Of a stretch of 8,048 nt of DNA, positions 5,055 through 8,048 are shown in pieces. Position 1 is the first letter of the stretch. The number at the start of each line of letters is the position of its first letter. The notes below the pieces were generated by a model, which saw only the letters and a program-made list of their open reading frames with translations, ran no database searches and was not told where the DNA came from. The DNA is from Candidatus Nomurabacteria bacterium (GTDB lineage Bacteria > Patescibacteriota > Minisyncoccia > Phycocordibacterales > UBA9973). The DNA is taken from NCBI GenBank assembly GCA_026395935.1, contig JAPLXT010000038.1:1-8048 (forward strand), in the 5' to 3' direction. Both the position numbers and the translations under genes were made by a program.

Positions 5055-5144
5055 ACTAATTTGTTTTTTGAATTTTGTCCGCGCGGAGGAGGGGTCTGGG
5101 GAGGAATCCGCGCGGGCTTCTTCTGTTTTTTTTTGGCGGGGATT
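5005..5144 (+). repeat. Left copy of a 140-bp perfect inverted repeat
   Basis: Base-by-base comparison shows 5005-5144 identical to the reverse complement of 7909-8048, including a T9/A9 run. The match breaks at 5145 (inner side); the outer limit is unknown because the right copy is cut by the window end. It contains the 16-bp-arm hairpin, the palindrome TCCGCGCGGA (5078-5087) and a near copy TCCGCGCGG (5107-5115), with purine-rich sequence between. The inner end supplies two bases of the membrane-protein stop codon. Confidence 0.95.
5101..5134 (+). terminator. Terminator-like hairpin in the left repeat, facing the module
   Basis: GAGGAATCC (5101-5109), loop GCGC, and GGG-c-TTCTTC (5114-5123, one bulged C, G-T pairs allowed) are followed by TG and nine T. 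In the plus direction this is a plausible intrinsic terminator that would stop rightward transcription before it runs antisense into the membrane-protein gene. Confidence 0.5.
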
Positions 5145-5778
5145 AGAAAAAGCTAAAAACGGATACAAACAAAAAGCTTACAAAAATTATTAGGAAATTC
5201 CAAAAGATTAAACGAATATAAGAACCAACACTTGGACGAATTACAACGGGATTAAAATTCTTTCTAACTCTATAAACTAGGTATGTCCAAAGTATTGCCA
5301 AGATTGTAGGAAATAATAAAATATAAATAAGATTAATTATATTGCTAGTTGCGTAGCCAGCCAAGAAGTTAAAAGGATTGCTCGTGTTGCAAAAATATGA
5401 GCGATAGCCACAATTTATTGTTGATTGTAAAATTTTTGCAATCAAAACTAATCCACCAAACAGAAAGAAGTGATATACAAAATATCTAAATAATTTTCCG
5501 ACAGCCTGTTTTAGGTGCCAGTGCCAACCATTGCCTTCGCCTTCTTTTTGAAAACCAAGTAATCTCAATATAAAACCTCCCAATGCTACAGGTACGCAAA
5601 TAAACAAAGCGATAGTTGCAATGGCTTCACCTAAAGCAATTGTTGCAACTGCACCAGCCCACGGCCCTCCAGGTGCGACAATAGCATAGGCTTGCGAACA
5701 GAATAAAAAAGTAAATACAAAAACAGCTGAAAATGTTATAATTGATTTATGCTTGGTAAAATAATTTCTCTTGATCAT
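5143..5778 (-). CDS. Secreted/membrane protein of unknown function, four predicted membrane segments
   Basis: I do not recognise a family for this 211-residue protein. It begins with a clear signal peptide: a basic N-terminus (KR, KHK), a hydrophobic core at about 14-27, and a possible cleavage site SQAYA-IV at 32/33. Hydrophobic segments follow at about 43-74, 97-117, 145-169 and 187-211, the last ending the protein. C123 and C130 sit in the loop between segments two and three, and could form a disulfide if outside. The stop codon overlaps the left inverted repeat by two bases. Its ATG is immediately adjacent to an internal ATG (5779) of the divergent phosphotransferase-like gene and overlaps that gene by 30 bp if the upstream start is used. 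No convincing promoter or Shine-Dalgarno site is seen. Pairing with the neighbouring enzyme suggests a joint function, unproven. Confidence 0.78.
   Translation of the reverse strand: MIKRNYFTKHKSIITFSAVFVFTFLFCSQAYAIVAPGGPWAGAVATIALGEAIATIALFICVPVALGGFILRLLGFQKEGEGNGWHWHLKQAVGKLFRYFVYHFFLFGGLVLIAKILQSTINCGYRSYFCNTSNPFNFLAGYATSNIINLIYILLFPTILAILWTYLVYRVRKNFNPVVIRPSVGSYIRLIFWNFLIIFVSFLFVSVFSFF
5734..5742 (+). promoter_or_regulatory. Extended -10 promoter of the phosphotransferase-like gene (leaderless)
   Basis: TGTTATAAT (TGn plus a perfect TATAAT at 5737-5742) ends exactly 6 nt before the ATG at 5749, predicting transcription start at the A of the start codon. There is no clear -35. It lies inside the signal-peptide coding region of the divergent membrane-protein gene. 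Confidence 0.65.
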
Positions 5779-7896
5779 ATGGATAAAATTGAAGTCGGGA
5801 ATAAAGCTTCCCGATTAGCTGTTTTGCTTAAAAACAACATCCCTATACCTAATGGATGTGTTTATATTATACACGATTCGATAGATTTTAAGCAAGTTTT
5901 TGATGACTGCTTCGCTTCACTCAAACCGCCTTACATTTTGAGAAGCTCTTTTGCTATTGAAGACGGAGATTTTTTGAGTTTTGCTTGCATTTTTGAGTCC
6001 ATTATAAATATCACTTCCAAAAGTGAATTTCAATTAGCTATAAATAAAATAATAGAATCAACAACATCAGAAAAAATAAAAACATACGCTAGTATTTACA
6101 ACATAGATATTTCTACTCTTAAGCCAATTGTTTTAATTCAAGAATATAAAGAACCAGTTATAAGTGGGGTCGTTTTTACTGAAAATCCCAATGACAAGAA
6201 TTTACTTCTGATTGAATATTCTAAAGAAGCTGAAGGTATCACTTCAGGACAAAGCGAAGCTGTACAAGTAATTATTGACAAGCGGGATCAAAAAATTATT
6301 CAACATTCGGAATCGCAAGATTTTTTTGAGAAAGAAATTCTCGAACTTTTTAAATATAGTTTAGAAATTGAAAAAATATTTGGATGTCCACAAGATATAG
6401 AATGGCTTTTTGATGGTCAAAAAATATGGATACTGCAGTCTCGCAATATTACTGCTTCTAATCTAAATAAATTTGTTAATAATGAGTTTGATAAACTTAA
6501 AATAAAATTCGGAGAACCGACACCAATATTTGCGCGCAAACTTTTTACAGAAGAAATTGAATATATTACTCCAATCACACTTAGCATATTTAGACGTTTC
6601 TATTCAAAAAATGGTGCGTTCGGGAAAGTAATGAAACAATTATATGTACCATTAAAAAGTTTTGACGAAAATAAATATATTGTAGACATTTTTTCAAGAC
6701 CTTACATAAACGAAACCTTAGAGAAACAATTTTTTACTGTTGATTATAAACAAACAGCCACAGAAGCATTGTTCTCCTCTGTTAAGCAAACATTTAAAAA
6801 ACCACTATCTCTTATTACTATTACAATAAATTTATTTCGTTCTATATTTTTGCAGGTAATTTTACAAATAAAACTTTTTATTTTATACAGAAAATTAGAT
6901 TCTGATGTAAAAAAATTGTTGGTGATAATTAACAAAACAAAGGAGTTTGGTGATATTTCTGGTCAAGATAAAATTAAAAACTATCTCCAATTACTTGAAA
7001 AAGTAGTAGTGCCAAAACTTTTTATTTTAAGTATATTTCAAGAATATCTTTATCTATATCTTAGAAAAAAAGTTAAAAATAATATTTCCGAAGAAGAGTG
7101 GAATGATTTCATCAGCATAGGGAAAAAACAAATCATATCCAATGAAAATGAACCAATAAACTCCCTTGAATTATCAGCAAATAGAAACGGCATATTGAAT
7201 GATTTTGAAAAACTTATTAGTAAGAAAATATCTAATCGAGAAAATATACTTGAGAGATATCAAGATGTTTGGGTAAGACAAATTCTCGGTTTATATGCTG
7301 AAATGTATGACGCTTTTTCAGCTACAAGAGAACTTTTACATATTGAATTGGTAAAAATATTCAACCATTTACATAATGAATTATCGACCCTTGATCGTGA
7401 ATATTTTTTATATAATTCAATATGGTTTACTACTATTGATGAGATAACTGATATTTCAAAACTTAATCGTTCTGAATTATTTCAAAAAAAGAAAGCGAGC
7501 GAATACTTACGAAAAATTGATATACCCAGCAAAATACAAGTAAAAAACTGGGGGGAGTTAATCGAGCAAGATAAATTAGATTTTGACAATAAAAATGCGA
7601 TTAATGGTGAAATGTTAAGTATGGGTTCAGCACACGGAATTGTCGGCACAAGAGAAATGTTAGAAAAAAAATGTGGTGTTGATATTCTTCTAACAAATCA
7701 TATTGATCCAGGGATTGTTGCTTTTTATCCAAAAATCAAAGGAATAATTACTCTTACTGGTGGAGAATTATCACACGCAACAATTTTAGCGAGAGAGTTT
7801 GGAATTCCAATGATAAAAATTTCAAATTATCCAAAACACATTATCGGAAAAACAGTTTACCTTGATGCAAAAAATAAGAAACTGATAATTGACTGA
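5749..7896 (+). CDS. PEP-synthase-like phosphotransferase with rifampin-phosphotransferase domain order
   Basis: This 715-residue enzyme has an ATP-grasp (PPDK_N) domain at about 1-235: VGNKASRLA (16-24), IPIPNG (31-36), LRSSFAIEDGD (64-74), SGVVFTENP (139-147), QDIEW (215-219) and LQSRNIT (229-235). A middle helical region (about 250-615) has no match I recognise apart from EEIEYITPITLS near 268-279. A C-terminal phosphohistidine domain (about 620-715) contains TGGELSHATILARE with catalytic H676. The pyruvate-binding TIM barrel of PEP synthase is absent. This order is that of rifampin phosphotransferase (about 867 residues), in which ATP phosphorylates the histidine, giving AMP and phosphate, and the histidine then phosphorylates a small molecule bound by the middle domain. 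The substrate here is unknown. The start at 5749 is supported by KIISLDHMDKIEVGNKA matching the family N-terminus and by the promoter; 5779 is an in-frame alternative. The stop TGA is followed directly by TAG. Confidence 0.88.
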   Translation: MLGKIISLDHMDKIEVGNKASRLAVLLKNNIPIPNGCVYIIHDSIDFKQVFDDCFASLKPPYILRSSFAIEDGDFLSFACIFESIINITSKSEFQLAINKIIESTTSEKIKTYASIYNIDISTLKPIVLIQEYKEPVISGVVFTENPNDKNLLLIEYSKEAEGITSGQSEAVQVIIDKRDQKIIQHSESQDFFEKEILELFKYSLEIEKIFGCPQDIEWLFDGQKIWILQSRNITASNLNKFVNNEFDKLKIKFGEPTPIFARKLFTEEIEYITPITLSIFRRFYSKNGAFGKVMKQLYVPLKSFDENKYIVDIFSRPYINETLEKQFFTVDYKQTATEALFSSVKQTFKKPLSLITITINLFRSIFLQVILQIKLFILYRKLDSDVKKLLVIINKTKEFGDISGQDKIKNYLQLLEKVVVPKLFILSIFQEYLYLYLRKKVKNNISEEEWNDFISIGKKQIISNENEPINSLELSANRNGILNDFEKLISKKISNRENILERYQDVWVRQILGLYAEMYDAFSATRELLHIELVKIFNHLHNELSTLDREYFLYNSIWFTTIDEITDISKLNRSELFQKKKASEYLRKIDIPSKIQVKNWGELIEQDKLDFDNKNAINGEMLSMGSAHGIVGTREMLEKKCGVDILLTNHIDPGIVAFYPKIKGIITLTGGELSHATILAREFGIPMIKISNYPKHIIGKTVYLDAKNKKLIID

Positions 7897-7908
7897 TAGT
7901 ATTTAAAA

Positions 7909-8048
7909 AATCCCCGCCAAAAAAAAACAGAAGAAGCCCGCGCGGATTCCTCCCCAGACCCCTCCTCCGCGCGGACAAAATTCAAAAAACAAATTAGTCT
8001 CGGTTTTGCGAAAATCCATATCCCCAGAAAATAGTTTTCGCAAAACCG
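7909..8048 (-). repeat. Right copy of the 140-bp perfect inverted repeat (cut by window end)
   Basis: Exact reverse complement of 5005-5144 over all 140 positions, beginning 12 bp after the phosphotransferase-like stop codon. The sequence continues to the last base of the window, so the true repeat may be longer. With the left copy it encloses about 2.76 kb holding two genes. Confidence 0.95.
7919..7952 (-). terminator. Terminator-like hairpin in the right repeat, facing the module
   Basis: Mirror image of the 5101-5134 hairpin: on the minus strand a 9-bp stem with GCGC loop followed by TG and T9. It would stop leftward transcription from entering the phosphotransferase-like gene in antisense. 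Confidence 0.5.

Noticed and set aside
4681..5193. Open frames on the plus strand in the alr upstream region (4681-5193 and 4950-5156)
   Set aside because: The first begins antisense inside alr and ends inside the membrane-protein gene; both consist mostly of translated inverted repeats and show no family motifs.
7894..7899. TGA recoded as an amino acid (as in Gracilibacteria or SR1)
   Set aside because: TGA at 7894 ends the phosphotransferase-like gene exactly after the family C-terminus and is followed directly by TAG; no gene here needs TGA read through.
5145..7908. Insertion sequence with its own transposase
   Set aside because: Neither enclosed protein has a transposase, recombinase or DDE-type motif; only the inverted repeats suggest mobility.

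Overview
The window is AT-rich, with mostly short gaps between genes. Its genes suggest a small-genome bacterium, most likely Patescibacteria/CPR (Parcubacteria-like). That placement is an inference from gene style, a compact bL33 gene, near-absence of Shine-Dalgarno sites and abundant intergenic hairpins; there is no rRNA marker. TGA is used as a stop, so the UGA-glycine code of Gracilibacteria/SR1 is not indicated.

Left block (1-2226, minus strand): a 100-residue helical protein of unknown function, then a CrtC/AttH-type lipocalin-like protein, then a near full-length homologue of DpnI, the restriction enzyme that cuts only methylated GATC. The last two genes are 2 nt apart. Three GATC sites lie in the first 17 bases, inside a possible promoter for whatever comes next on the minus strand.

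Middle block (2233-4835): a palindromic divergent promoter separates the 100-residue gene from miaA (tRNA A37 dimethylallyltransferase). miaA is followed by the gene for tRNA-Trp(CCA), a probable substrate of MiaA. Just downstream, the last 17 bp of the tRNA region are repeated 164 bp further on and close a strongly folded segment that I do not recognise. A bidirectional terminator then separates this from rpmG (bL33, 52 residues) and alr (alanine racemase), both on the minus strand.

Right block (4817-8048): a hairpin-rich non-coding stretch leads into a two-gene module. The module holds a secreted or membrane protein (minus) and a large ATP-grasp/phosphohistidine enzyme with the domain order of rifampin phosphotransferase (plus), divergently transcribed with overlapping 5' ends. 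It is bracketed by a perfect inverted repeat of at least 140 bp, which runs off the right edge. Each copy carries terminator-like hairpins facing into the module.

A theme across the window is that most genes have an extended -10 box 6-8 nt before the start codon, so transcripts would be leaderless or nearly so. The most interesting candidates for something undescribed are the repeat-bracketed dikinase/membrane module and the structured element after tRNA-Trp.
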